Position numbers and translations under genes: made by a program | Shown: piece by piece, positions 9,977-24,900 of the stretch | How positions within the stretch are numbered: the stretch's first letter is position 1 | Layout: every line of letters starts with the position of its first letter | The notes under the pieces: generated by a model | Seen by the model: the letters and a program-made list of their open reading frames with translations, nothing else | What the model was told of the DNA's origin: nothing | Database searches by the model: none | NCBI RefSeq assembly: GCF_963678635.1 | Contig: NC_087064.1 | Location: forward strand, 41,943,165 to 42,007,164 | Length of the DNA stretch: 64,000 nt | From: Symsagittifera roscoffensis | Taxonomy: Eukaryota; Xenacoelomorpha; Acoela; Convolutidae | Direction: 5' to 3'

Positions 9977-12900
9977 GTAATGATCAGAAAATCAGCTTTT
10001 TCCTGAAATCTTCTGGTACAATTCGAAGTGTACGGAGTAATGAACGTAGTGAAGACTCTTATATAGGTCTTGCTGATTTTTTGTTAAGGAAAAAGTCAAA
10101 ATATTGATGCACTTGATAAAGTTTTACTAATTCGAGGCTTATTTCTATCTTTACTTGTTTCACTTTATAAAGCTGGTTTTTTTTTTCGTTTTCTCGCTAG
10201 TATTTGCGAAGCGCAGCTTCGCCTCTCTGTCAAAATACTAATTTTTGACAATGATTTTATATCATCCGAAAAATATCGATGCTCAAAATTCAAATCATAA
10301 TTTAGATTTGTTGCGTCCCTTTAGAATCTGACCAATTTGGATTGCAATGCGAAAGTTCTAGGCGCAAAAATAACGGCCTTGAACCGCAGAAATGAACCGC
10401 TTTGCTCAACAAAATAACTGTTTGGAATGTGGAGAAATGATAGAAACGGAAAGTTATGACCTTCGGTCTGTACTCATAGATTAATTTCAGATAAGGTGCA
10501 CCGTCTGTTCGTCACGCTCTTATTTTCGGCCGGATAGATTCGTGCAACTTCCTAGTCTAATACCAATCTTAATCTTACTCTTTTATCTCCTAGTCTCAAT
10601 AGATCTAGTGTATACTGGTTTTCGCGAGTTAGTTCTTGGAGTTTATCCAGAAGGAGAACAACTGTAGTCTAAGATTTATTTAAGTTTTTCTGGTGCTGAA
10701 ACTACAAGTATCAACACTACAAATAATTGTCAGTGCTAGGGATGGAATATGATTGGTTAGTCAGTAAAATTACATAGAGATAGTTTTATCAATAAAATAA
10801 TTGGTTTATAAATACTAGTCCAAAACTGGTTCCACCCATCCGGTGTTTAAAGAGTTTTTAGTTTTTAAATAATTATTGTAATGAAGGACGGATGGCGAGA
10901 TTTCTTATTCTTTGGGGTAGTTTTCTTTGGAAGTTTTGAGCAGTGAATTCTTGAAGAGGGGAGAGATGTAGTTGTTCGTGTAGATGAAAGAAGATAAGTT
11001 TGTTCGTGTTTCAAGATGGGACTCGTTGATCGTGGGTAGTCTTGGGTGATTGTGTCAAGACTTCTGATCGATGCAATGATGTATCGATTTAATTAAGTTT
11101 GGAGCGAGACTACGTGCAGTATGAAACTTGACTTTTTCGTGTGAAGTGCCAAGTGACTAGGATCGGTATGTGAGATCAACATCGAGATGACCATTGGTCT
11201 GGTTCAATGGGTTTCCTTTGAGCGATGTTGAGTCCATACTTAAAATCCTTTGAGGGTAGTGACTACGGCAGCAAACCAAATAGATTTGACATTCCAGAGT
11301 TGGAATGTAGTCGAGTTATCTTCTCCTTTGCTGCTCGTTTCTTGTGCTCTAAGAAATCTTTACATACTGCATTTATATATTTTCATCTTGTTAGTTAAGT
11401 TTTATTTTAAGTTATGATTTATTGTTTGTTGTCGCAAAAGCGTTTTATTTAAGTTCGGTTGTTTTAAAGAGTTAAAGAGTGTAATAGAGTATCGGAGTCG
11501 TAGTGCATGGTGTGGGCATGTACTTCGAGCGACGTCGTTCTGGTGGGTGAGGCCAGTAGTGGGCTATATTTTAATGGTCCCTTGTGCAGAGTCTCTTTGT
11601 ATGTTCAACTTTTTGTAACATTTTCATTTCGTGTTCTTCTCTTTTTTGTTTTGGTTGTCTTTTTCTCAAAAGTAGAATCATTTGTTTTGGGTTTGTCTTT
11701 TGACTTTTTTGTGGTTTTCAAAAGAATAATTTATCCAGTTTTAATCTGGGTTCAATCCGGTTTGGGTACCGTGGGACTTTCTTGCTTAGTCATGCTCTTA
11801 GTTTGTGATTTTGTTGCGTTAGTAGGCTGCGTTGGTCAGTTTAGCTTACTTTTATAATTCCTTCCGACCGGGTTAAGGGAAAGTTTGAAACGTGTGAAAA
11901 CAAGTTAGTTGTTATCAGTGAAAGTTAAAACTTGAAATTCATTATTTAAACATTTATTCGTGGGCGAGCTGTGCGATTGTGGAAAGAGTGTGTTATTTAT
12001 GGGCGAGTGAAGAATTCAATTTTACAAAACGAGCGTCTAGTAAAAAGGTTAGTTTTCTTCAATTTATTTGCAATTTTTTTATGAATTTACATTAGAAATA
12101 TTGATTTACTGCCATGGAATTTTAATTTTATAAACACTGCTTTTAAAAGAAAAAATTTACTACTTCAATTACATACTGCGATTGTTAAATTGAATTTGAA
12201 AAGTTTATAGAAAAGAGTTTACAATTTTTATTTGTTTTTCTTTGTTTAAGATGAATGTACGGTGAAATCTAAAAAAGAAAAGTGAGACATATATAAAGAA
12301 TGGTTAGTATGTCTTTGAATTCATTAGTTAAATTATTTAATCATACTTACAAAGGGTTGTCGTCGGCAAACAATCTTGGAAAATTGGTGCGAATAGTGTC
12401 AGATGATGTGAGGAGTTTGACAAGCATGCGGATGACATTTTTAGTCTGAAGGAGAGGCCATAGAAGGTCGAGTGCTCGGATGATGTTGTGCTCGTCTTTA
12501 TTGAGTGAGAATTCATGCGATGTATTTTGGATTATGTTATATAGCTTGTGATTGTACTTAGTACTGTGAATTTGTTCTAGAATGTGGACTTCGATGGGCC
12601 GTATATATTCGTGGGGGATGATTAGTGGGCGGGATTCTTCAACATCAAAGGATTTGATTAGTGGGCAGAATATATACTTTTGTCATATTGGATCATAGTT
12701 ACGGAGGATGACGTGTATTTTTTATACAATAAATGAAGTTTAGAAAGTATGGTGATGTGTATTTGGAGTTAATGATTGTGAATCTGTGATATGGGTTTCG
12801 TGATGGTGTGTTAGTTATGTAGTGGTGTTGAATAAATTTATAATAGTCGTTTGTGTGGGTTAGTTCAATGCGTAATATTATTTCGTGTGAGCAGAGCAAG

Positions 12901-15900
12901 TCACGTTCTTTTGATGTGTAATCGTAGAGGTATATTGTTGGTTAAGAGTTCACTATATCTCTCATCTAAATTTGTAGGGAAATTTAGTGGAAATGTTGTA
13001 GTTGGAGTTAGACTTATTGTTGAAGGTGTTGAAGGTAGTGATAGAGTTTCTGTTAGTGAAAAAGATGTATTGGATGAGATATCTATAGGGTCACTCACTA
13101 ACTTGGCTCACCTTGAGTGAAAGCTTGTGTCATCCAATATGGGAGACAATGTGTTGAAGTTGGGGGGTTAAACGGATTTTCACGAATTTTCTCAGATGTG
13201 GGGGTTGATCCTAAGTAACCCGATGGTATGTTTGGAGCACTTTGTTGTGAAATTGTTTGTAACGGTGGTGGGATACATTGAATTGTGTTACTGGAAAGGT
13301 CTAGACGATTTGGGGATGGTGATGAGGGTATATTAAAATAGTAAGGGGATACTTACAAAGGGTTGTCGTCGGCAAACAATCTTGGAAAATTAGTGCGAAT
13401 AGTGACAGATGATGTGAGGAGTTTGGCAAGCATGCGGGTGACATTTTTAGTCTGAAGGAGAGGCCATAGAAGCTCGAGTGCTCGGATGATGTTGTGCTCG
13501 TCTTTATTGAGTGAGAATTCATGCGATGTATTTTGGATTAGGTTATATAGCTTGTGATTGTACTTAGTATTGTGAATGTATTCTAGAATGTGGACTTCGA
13601 TGGGCCGTATATATTCGTGGGGGATGATTAGTGGGCGGGATTCTTCAACATCAAAGGGTTTGATTAGTGGGCAGAATATATACTTTTGTCATATTGGATC
13701 ATAGTTACGGAGGATGCCGTGTATTTTTTATACAATAAATGAAGTTTAGAAAGTATGGTGATGTGTATTTGGAGTTAATGATTGTGAATCTGTGATATGG
13801 GTTTCGTGATGGTGTGTTAGTTATGTAGTGGTGTTGAATAAATTTATAATAGTCGTTTGTGTGGGTTAGTTCAATGCGTAATATTATTTCGTGTGAGCAG
13901 AGCAAGTCACGTTCTTTTGGTGTGAAAAAATGATAACTTCGTGAAAAGTGATGAAAATTGGTGAAATAAGAATCATAAGCTATGGTGTCTCGGAGTGCGG
14001 TGGAAGGAAAATTATCATATTTTTACTCATGCTGTTAATTACAATTACATATTCTGATTTTATAAAAAAAAATTTCTCAGTTAATTGGGGGTTAGTATTT
14101 TCATCTTCTTCTCTGACTGTGTCTTCCATATATCGTGCAATAGCGTGATTGTAGTGTTTAATTGAAAATCTGTTAGGTTTTTCTGCAACAAATCTATTTA
14201 ATGTTTGTGTTAGTCCTATGGTTGTGAATTGTTTTTCATGCAGTGCTGTAGTTAGTTGGGGTAGTCGGGATTGACTGATTTCATTGTCGGCTGGGTTATT
14301 GTACAAAGGGAGTGATAGTAGGTTTGTGAAGTGATAGTGAGATATTCATGATAAGGTGGGAAACAGGCTATATTCGTCTACAAAATTAAGTTGCTGGTCA
14401 TTAGTGTGATAGTAGGTATATTGTGAAAAAAGCGTAAATTATATTTGAAGAATTTTTTTAACATTAGTGTGCTGCGGGTGAAGGGAAAACAGTCGGGGTG
14501 GTGAAGTGTTTGGGTAGTGGGGTGCTTTCGCTTGAATACTCGGTGGGCTCGGGTTTCTTCTACTGTGGAGGCTGGATTGGAGGATTCGGAGGAATAAATA
14601 GATTGTGATAAGTGATGAATAATTAATGCCTTAGTGTTTTGAAGCAGCTGTTGTAAAGTGATGAAATTGTCAAGTTCGTGCTCTAATTCTTCATTGACGG
14701 GGCTAGAGGGTTCGGGTTGATCATTTTTCATTGGGGAGAAAATTGGGGTTGCTTCTGTGCAGGAAGAAGGAGCTGGGGAAGTTTTATTGGGAGTTAGGGT
14801 GTGGAGCGGACGGAAGGGGGTAGCGAAAAAGTAGACGGGCTGGGCTCGGAGTTCTGAAGTTCATCTGGGGTGTCAATATCGGAATTATTGAATTGTGAGA
14901 TGGTGCTAAAAACTGTGTTTGTGAAATCATCAGAACCCATGCGTAGTGAATTAGAAGTGAATGAGGGTAAGGGAGAAGAAGTGAGGTCAGAAAGGGACAT
15001 GCGAGAAGAGTGACATTGGAGATTGGATTGGTAAGACAGAGAACGGTTGAGGAATCCAATTTGGCGGCTCATCGTGGGCTAAAAAGGTGTTTGTTCTGAG
15101 AACGAAAATTGTGGTCTGTGGCTGTTCTACGATTTGTTCATATGTGTCTTCTATATTTGGTTGATGAACTACGATATGAGAAACTGGGCTTTGTAGGTAG
15201 CTATGACTTTTCGTGGTATTAGAGATAACAGATGATTATTGAAAATTTTGTAATTGTTGTCCAGTGGGTGTTGTCTTTCTGTTGTCTTGTGAAGTATCGT
15301 ATTATTGGTGTGGTTGATAATTTTTATTGTTTTCACTTATTTGAGCGTCTAAAAGAATTTATTTTTTTGAGTTTAAAAATATTCCAAAAAAAATCCTGCA
15401 AAAATATGCGTGCTACTCTTGCTTGTTTGTTGACTTGTTTGTATTGCGCATGTGTTATTTATTCCTTTTAATAAGTAGATGAGAATTCCAAAAAAGTTAA
15501 ATATGGCGTATAAAATAGTCAGTCTTTCTAAGATGTAATAGGGCTATCCTAGAAAGGCGAAAGATCGTTTTTTTAGGTTTACAAAACTAGAAATAATAAT
15601 AGGTGAAAAATCTTGTGGACGGTATTTTTCACCGTTTAGATATATGTAATCTTTTATATCTTTAAAGTATCCGCTGTAGTCTTGTGCATAGATGTCTGAA
15701 AATCCTGCGGTTTCGGCAAGTTTTCCTAAAACTTGATCTATTGATTGTCTTTGGATTGTGTCCATTTTTGTTTGAAGTTCCTGAAATTGTTTTGTGCGAA
15801 TGTGATGTTGTATATCGAATCAGGATTTTATACCTATTGATTGTAAACTTATATTGGGGTTACGTGCAATAGCTCTGATATTTTCTGGTGAAAATTCTTT

Positions 15901-18900
15901 AATGGTGAAATAAGTGTGGGGTATGGGGTGAGAAGATAGTATTTGTCTTCATCTGGGTTTAGCTGTACAACATTGTGGCTATTTTCAGATCCACGTGGGA
16001 TGGCTGTATCCCGAAAATATGTTCATCTAGAAAGTGAATCGACAAAATAATCTTCATTTTTGTAGAATATAGGGAGTCTTTTATAACATCGTTTATCTTC
16101 AAAATTTATAATGGTGATACTTTTTTAGTACATGTGTAGTTTCATAGTATATATCCTTCGTAATCGATAAAATTTGATCTATTGCCTGATAATAAATATC
16201 CTGCGTAAGTTTTTTTTTAATACTGCTAGTGCAAGGGATTGTAGAATTTGTGTTCGTTCTAGTTCACATAAGTGATGGATGGTTTCTAATTCTGATACTG
16301 ACTTTTCTTGAAAAATTCTGCTTATTGTGTAATCCAATTTCATAACTAAGTGAATGTCATAGTGGATTGCGCCAAAATAAGTGTGGGTCATGAATGATAG
16401 TTCTTGTAAATGTGTGCTATCTTTATCTTGTGGACGAAGTTTTCCACTAGTATTTCCTGTATTTTTCAAAAATGTTACTGGGATGTATGAATTTTCTTCA
16501 CTTCAACTTTGATACGTTTGAATTGGGTTAATTTTTAATTTTCCTGTTTTCATGTTGAAACCTTCTTTGTATTCGACAAGAATTTCTGCAAATTGTGTTT
16601 TGTAAAGTGGAGTATTATATTTGCAGGCGAGTTCTGTTTCGGGGTAGATTTGAAAACGTGTTGATTTATTTTCTCTTTCATCGATAATTTTATAACGATT
16701 TCTGTTAGATCTTTTTTATCAGGGCTGCTTTTTTTAAAGATAATTGATTCAATGAAATATTTTTGATGAAATTTAACCGTTCTCGCGTGAATTTTTGCAA
16801 CTTGAAATGTCGTACAAGTGTCATCAGGGAATCAAACGATGGTTGCCTTTGTTCGTGTGGTAGGATCGCAATTACCTTGGTCATTTTGGCAAGGTAAGCG
16901 TATTCCTTGCTATATTATTGTGCAGTCTTTTAAATCTCGTGTTAACTATACTTTTTTAAATTGAATTTTCCAATCGAAAAACATTATTTCTTGATATCAT
17001 TTAATTTTTGTGTCTGCTTTACAATTAGAAGAGTTATTTATTCCGATGCGTGGTATCCAATTCTTATCGTGTAGGTCATACGTTAATCGTCCGTGTTCAC
17101 CGTGGATCGGATAATTGTCGTCTAATTTTATATGACCTTCATATCTTTCAAGTTCTGCTTGATGTGCAGAGTCTGGAAAAACTTGAAAATTTACCAATTT
17201 TTGATTTGTGCCTTTGTTTGTGGTTAATTTTAATCGTTTGAGTTCGTTTTTACAGTCTTCGGGGTTAAGATGTGAAGGTCTTCCAATGTTGTTTTGATAG
17301 AAAGATTCATGATCGAGTCTATTTTTGTTTCCATTTGAGACTTGGGAACAATGTATTTTTTCTCTGAATTTTTCGCTGTGAATTTATATCCTGTTAAGGT
17401 TCTGGCTCGGGCTTTTGAATAAAGTGTTGCTACTATTTTGTTGTTTCTATTTCTTGTGGTTCTGATTTGCATTGAGTTATTTGGCTTATGGCATTTTATG
17501 TGGTGTTTATTGTTCATTTTCCTCACAATCATAATATGTAACTAATAAATCTTGTGGTCCTGTTCGAGGGGAGGGATTTTGATATGATGTTGGTTCTAAA
17601 AGAACAAGGGGAGAATGGTTTTCGCGAAAAAAACTATTAAAAGATACATAAGTAGCATAGTCCCGATTATGGGTTATAGAATGTTATGTATCCAAGTGTC
17701 TTTTTTGTATATACATATCGTATTTATAGATAAGTTCTGTTGTGATAAATGCGTGAGGTAAAGATTGAGCTGTTATGTTTGGTGGAGCTAAGGGTAGAGG
17801 GCTATAGACTTAATTATTATTTTTTACTGTTATTTCATATTTAAGTGTTAAAATGTCTTGTGTAAGGATCTGTAAATTGTTTTCTTGTATGTCTTTGTGA
17901 ATATCGTGTCTGTATTGTAACCTGTTGAGTGCCCAATTATGTAATCTGTTGCTATCAAGATGTTGACCAAATAAGGGAAGGGGTGCTACGAGAGTATTCC
18001 GATCTAATCCAAGAGGTATATTGTTGGATAAGAGTTCACTATATCTCTCATCTAAATTTGTAGGGAAATTTAGTGGAAATGTTGTAGTTGGAGTTAGAGA
18101 TATTGTTGAAGGGGTTGAAGGTAGTGATAAAATTTCTGGTAGTGAAAAAGATGCATCGGATGAGATATCTATAGGGTCATTTACTAACTTGGCTCACCTT
18201 GAGTGAAAGCTTGTGTCATCCAATATGGGAGACAATCTGTTGAAGTTGGGGGGTTAAACGGATTTTCACGAATTTTCTCAGATGTGGGGGTTGATCCTAA
18301 GTAATCCGATGGTATATTTGGAGCACTTTGTTGTGAAATTGTTTGTAATGGTGGTGGGGTACTTTGAATTGTGTTACTGGAAAGGTCTAGAGGATTTGGG
18401 GATGGTGATGAGGGTATATTAAAATGAACTCTGGGTGTTGATAAAATTTTCTGTTTCGTCTGGGATTGATTATTTGTCTATCTCTTGTAGATGTTTGATT
18501 TTGTTTTTGACTAGGATGTCTTTTTCTATTATGGTCTTGTTGGAGAGAAGGATAGATGTTTTATGTTGGTTCGTATTGCGGTTTGCTTAGAGGTGCATGG
18601 CGAACTACGGGTATTAAAGGTTCTGATATTAACGGGTGTCTTTCTTCAAATGTATAGGGGTTTTCTTGAATTGAAATGCGTGTTAATGATTGGAGTTGAT
18701 TTATTTGAGTAGACGTTGGTGTTGTTGAAAGTTCCTGGGATGTCGTAGTCGGTGGGGGTTGTTGTGTTTGTTGTTGATTAGCAATTTTGAAATGTTTGAA
18801 GTATTTTTTCTTATTAATATAATCTATGTTGTTTATAGTATTTTTCTAAGAAAATGATAGAGGATTGTTGTTTGTGCAAAGGTGATAATTGCCTTTTTTT

Positions 18901-21900
18901 TAATACATTTACATATTGTCAAAATTAGAGAGATTAGAGAGGTAACAAAAGTTACTAAAAGATGAAGGATGTCCTTCTTGTTGAATAAATGTCGTAACAT
19001 AGTTGTTGAAATATTTTACCTGAGGAGGTGGTCAAGTATTTTTGAGAACTTGAGGTAGGCTTTTCTGAGGGAATGAGAAATAACGAAAAAAACTGCAAAA
19101 AATTATGAAGAGAAGGAGGAACATTTCAAGGGTGTCTAAGATAAAAAATATACTGAGTTGAAAAAAGATTCTGAAAAATGAAAAAAAAATTGTTATTCTT
19201 GTCTTGAGAAGTCGAACTGTTTGAGAGAAGCATTTGAGAAATGATTCCTTCCGTCGAATAATTTTTTATTTTCCGAATCAAAAGTTGAGTGTTGTCGGAG
19301 TGTTAATAATTTTTGACAAATGGGTTGGATATGGGCCATTCCTGAAGGTCTAGGAATGAGCTTCCTATTTTTATTTTTATTTATTTAGGAGTTCTATCTA
19401 CATTAGGCTAAATGATCATGTAATTTTTAGGCTTATTTAATATTTTTGCATGGGGTAAATGTGTAACTTGAGACATTTTTGTTGATTTTTGTACTGGTTG
19501 ATAGGGGAGGGTTTTAACATTTAGATTTCGTTTATTTCAGTTGTCAAATATAAGCGTGTTGCTTATTTTTGACCTGGAGGTCTTTAGGTTATAGATTCAT
19601 ATATGTTTGAAGTGAACAATGTGTCGGCTAATGAAGTGGTGTCAGAATGGGGTGATGTTTAAATAGATTCTGATTGGCTAAAGTTCAACTAGTTATTTAA
19701 GAGTGTAATAAAATATAAGAGTGTAATAAAATATGAAAAAAAGAGAAAAATTTGCTATACTTAAAATGTTTTAAAATATTAATTAATTGGAAAGGGATTT
19801 CTGAAATTCAACTTTCTTTAATATTTTAGATGGTCGGATGAAAGTTTTGTTATCTTTCCGAGGTGAACTTCGGAGTGGTGATGATTGTCGTTGTTGAGAT
19901 CTTTCTTTTGTTTCTTGTGGTAAAATTTTTTCTTCTTGTTTTAGATTTTTCCTTTGTTTTAAGGTATTTGTTTATTGCTGATTTCTTGAGATTTTGGTTG
20001 GGTTTTTTAATTTCTGTTTTTTTTTAGATCTAATAATTGTGTTGAACAATTTATATCTTGATTTTGGATAACCTGGAAAAATTTTAGGATAATCGTGGAC
20101 AATCTTTGGCCCTGTAAAGGAGTATAACTGTATTAGTTTGCGAAGAGCGTGTTCTTTTGGGTAATATGGTAAAAGATTGTTTTTACAAATAAAAGCGTTG
20201 AACTATTTCTTTTTTATTTGAATCAATAAGTTTGCATGTTACATGTTGCATGTTAAATGGTCCTTTTCGGATTGGTTGTAATTTTTTAGATAATCCTTTT
20301 CGTGTTACAAAATTTGGTATTAAGACATATGTTCCAATTTCTAAGTTTGTAGCTGGTGTGAATCGTGAGTTAATTTGTTATAAAATATTTTACCTTTGTA
20401 ATAGCTTTTTGGCTGTTTTTGTAAGTTGTTTTTTATCTCTATTTAAAATCCATTCCGTATATGTGCCGGAGGCTAATTTTAAGATTTGCGGGTGATGAAA
20501 ATGATCTTCATCGTGCGTATGTAACGGTAAATTATAACAAATTGATTCTTTAGTAGGTTGGCGATGACCTTGTACATTTATTGAAGAATTTGCTGTGAAC
20601 ATAAATGGTTATCGTGGTTTTTGATTGAACACCATTTCAAAGGGTGATAATCCTGTTTTATTGTTATTTGTGAGTTATAAGCTAAGGGGAATTATTTAAC
20701 GTCTGTTGATCATTATGTATAATTTGTATCATTTACATTTATGATACATCTGAGGTATTCTTGTAATGAACGGTTCATGCCTTCGAATAAACCATTAGTC
20801 CATGAGGCATGAGACGTTCGGGGTTTATGTTCAATGTCATAAAGATTATTCCATCTTCATGACATTAAACATGTGATGTTTTCCTTATTTATGTATTCAG
20901 TGCCGTTATCTGTGACAAGGATTTCTGGTAATCCAAATTCTGCTATCCAGTATTCGTAGGATGTTGTATATGGGTGATAAGTATTACAATGAGGTACAGA
21001 GTTGGGTGCTGCATTGTGTGTAAATGCATCAACTATAACCATTATAAATGAGTTGCCTTCTGAGGAGGGTGATATCGGTCCTTTTGTATCAAATGAGAGT
21101 CTGTGGTTGAAATATAAGCTTTGTCCTTCAAATTCTTGTTTTTCTGCTATTTGTTTCTGATGTGCATATGCTTTTTTAATTGGCATGTTATGCAATCGTT
21201 ACATAATATTTTAATCCAAGTAAGTGCATTTAGAAAGTAAAAATTTTGGAACAAATTTGAGTTTTTTTTTTCTGATCCTGCATGTCCTTTCGTATTTAAG
21301 GAGTGTGAAATGTGAAATGCTAGGAGTATCATACTTAATGGTAGACAGGTTACTTTTAATTCAGATGTTTGGTATTCCAAAAAATCTTTTTTCTCATTTA
21401 TGGATGTGTTTTTTTGAAGTATCTAAGAAGTATTTTGTTTCCTATAATTGTGATATCTGCCTTTACGGGTTGCGTTATATATTTGTGCAAGACTTAAGTT
21501 GTCTAATGACTGGGTCAAGGTTTTGATATTTCTGTAGTAGTTCCAGTGTCAGTTTTCCTGTGGCTAGTAGAAAAAAAATTTTGTTTTCTGTTTTTGAGAG
21601 AGGTTTATTATATAGAGGGTCATGTATATTAAAAACTTGATTTATTGTGAATTTTGAGTCTAAATCTAGGGGTCCTGATAAATTCATATTATCAGTTAAA
21701 TTTTCTTTTTCTACTAAGGGCAATAGATCTCTCCTATACATTTTTTGTTCAAGGGGTTTTTGTTGTGTATTGTTCTTGATCCATGATGAATATGGTATCG
21801 GTTTAAATGTAGAGTTTCCTTACAAGTCTACTTCGTACTGATTATTTTGGCAATCTAGATATAGTGGAAAATGTTGTATATTATTTATTTGTGCATTATC

Positions 21901-24900
21901 AAGGTCGGTTTTTACTGCATTTTTACAATTTAATCGTGGTGATGTTTTGTCTTTTGCAAGGAAAAACTTTATATTTTGCGGTGTTTCTACCGTCGTTTTT
22001 TTTGTTATCAATTCAGGTGGTGTATTTCGACTGAGCATATCTGGTAATGCATGATTTTTTCCTGCAGTCCAGACTTTATGTAAGTTTGGGAATTTCAGTT
22101 TGGGAACTTTTTTTGTTGAAATCTATAAACTCTATGGTTTGGATTTGATTTTTGTGTAAATAGGAAAGTTATAGGTGTATGATCTGTAAATAGAACTGTT
22201 GGATGTTTTGATCCAAGTATTAAAAATTCATTTTCTGTGAGAGTATAAAGAGTATAGCTGAACATTCTCTCATAAGTGTAGAGAGTTTAAGTTCGGTTTG
22301 TGTAAATAGTCTTGAATTTGCTGAGATAAATACACGAAATGAACAAACACGACAATCAAGACAAACTTTTCCTCCAAAACAAAACTCAATATTAATTTCC
22401 AATCAGAAAATCCTATAAATACACAAAATTATCAACCAACGCAAATGTAAAATGAAATCCCATCGCCATTTTATTTACAACAACATGAAATTACAAAAAC
22501 ACAATTTACAAATTTTTCTCAAATACCAAATGCCGCAGAATCACTCCAAATGACTATGAATCCATACCTCATGGGTGGATCTTCTATATCTTCTCATAAA
22601 TCACTCATGATGTTCACAGGAGCAGATCCTGAATACTCAGTAGAAGATTATTTAACGCAGTCACAGCTAAATTAATTTTAAATATAGGACCTGAACCAGT
22701 AAAAACGCCACTTCATCAAAATTGGATACATAGACACTCAGCTCTAATCCAAATCACACTTGATGGCGCAGCCCAAAAATGGTTTTCAGTGTTACCTATA
22801 GACATTAAATCAGACTGGAAAAGATTCACTTAAGGATTTTCAAAAATGTTAGACTCTGAAAAAAATAAACAACATCAAAGAGTTCTATGCGACGAAATCC
22901 GTAGACTCCCTAATGAAAGAGTTAAGCAACTTAAGTAAGAATCGAAACATTAGTAGGAAAAGCATAATCTCTTAATACGCATGATTATGAAAACACAAAG
23001 ATGACAGAAGTCTTAATGATGACTCTAACACCACAACTACGAAAAATAGCAAAAAAAAAGAGAGCATCACATCCATCTTCAACTCGAGAACGTGATATAG
23101 ACTTCCGAAATTTAGTAGACAAATTAGAACAAGCTGAAATCACAATGAAATTGGTAGAAACAGAAAATTTAAAATTACAATTTGTAAACAGCATCCAAAC
23201 AACTACTTCACAAATAAATAACATTCATAACTCCGACACTGAACTAGCTGAAAAAATCACTCAAATATTAAATTCTACGAGAAAACAAACTATGGAAAAA
23301 TTCAATTACTCCTCGTTCCCATTCGAACAAAAAATGGTCTAACTATTGCCCTAGATATGGACATAGCATCGCTGAATGTAGACAAAAATAACAAGATAAT
23401 CAGAACAAACCACAGAACTATAGCGAACCAAATAAATCATTTCATCAATACATGAAAAAAGACCAAAATTTACCAAACAAAAACATTCATAGTAACAATA
23501 GTTCAGGAAAACCACTCCCAGATAACTATAATGACTTTAGTCAACAATCATCTTATCGAAATAACTACCCGGAAGTTCTCCAGATCGAAGAAATTCACAA
23601 AATTTCTCACAAAATAGATACAGTAGATCAAACAATCAAAATAACCAATATCAAATAATTATTCGAGATCAAATTCAAACAGAAATAATTACTCAAATTA
23701 TAATATAAATCGTTCTCTTTCAAACTCTCGAAATAGATATTATTCAAACGTCCCTTCCAGAATTTCCTCATATAATCGAAACATGAATTACTCAAACAAT
23801 AGAAATAGACAATACTCAGATAATAAATCTCGAAACTATTCAAACAACGGATCAAACTACGATAATAATCACAATAGATCACGTGATCTTTCCAGGAATC
23901 GAAATTCTAGTAATCCAAATCGACAGAGGAATTAATCTCAGTCATCATACAGAAATAATACACAAAATCAAAATTCACGACAAAACTATAGAAGTAGTAC
24001 ACCTAAACATCAAAGACAAATTAATCAAGTACAATTAACTCAAGAAATTCAATCAGACCCACCCGCTATTGCGACACAGAAAATTCAGAGTTACAATTAA
24101 ATAACATAAATTGTGAATCCACAGATGATGAGAGCGAAACAGAAAATACGCTTTCAATAAACATGCTTCATATTAAAAATGAATACGAAACACCAATTGA
24201 ATCGAATTATTATCAAAACAATGAAATTTTTAATAACCTCGAAAAATCAGACAAAACACAAAACAACAGATTACACCGAACAAGAACTTGAAAAAAGTTC
24301 AAGTAGGAATAAATATATCAAAATACAACAAATAACAATCCCACTTCTCTTAGAAAGTCCAAAAAGCAAAGATTTTCAATTATCAGACCTTAAAATTGAT
24401 TTCTTAGTAGACTCAGGAGCAATCTTAAATATTATAAATTTTCCCACATGGAATGAAATACAAACTCTACATCCAAAATTGTTACCTTCAAAGACTTCAA
24501 GCAAATTAGCTACAGCACAAAGATCAAGTCTAACAAACTATGGAAAAATTTAATTACTCCTTGTTCCCATTCGAACAATGGAACGAAATAAACTTTCAAA
24601 TAAACCTTTCAAACAAAAGTTTCATATCACAATTATAAAACACAATATCGTTGGAATACAATTTATCACTAAATATATTCCAATTATGAATATCCTAAAT
24701 AGTAAATTACATATAAAGGATAAATACTCAAGAATGATTAAGACATCCTCACATTCTTTCGAAGATTAAATAAAAAATCTCAATTTTTTCCAAATTTTAC
24801 CCTCTATGCAACCAAGAACGGAAACACCTGAAACCAGTATCAGGATATGTATACAACTTCTCAATAAGTCAAGTCCATCAATACAACATAGATCAAAATA

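Noticed and set aside
11507-11857. 116-aa plus-strand ORF rich in Phe, Val and Leu, possibly a membrane protein
   Set aside because: It lies in the 3' non-coding region of element 1, antisense to the element. The counterpart at 34,921-35,118 in element 2 is only partly similar and the frame is not preserved.
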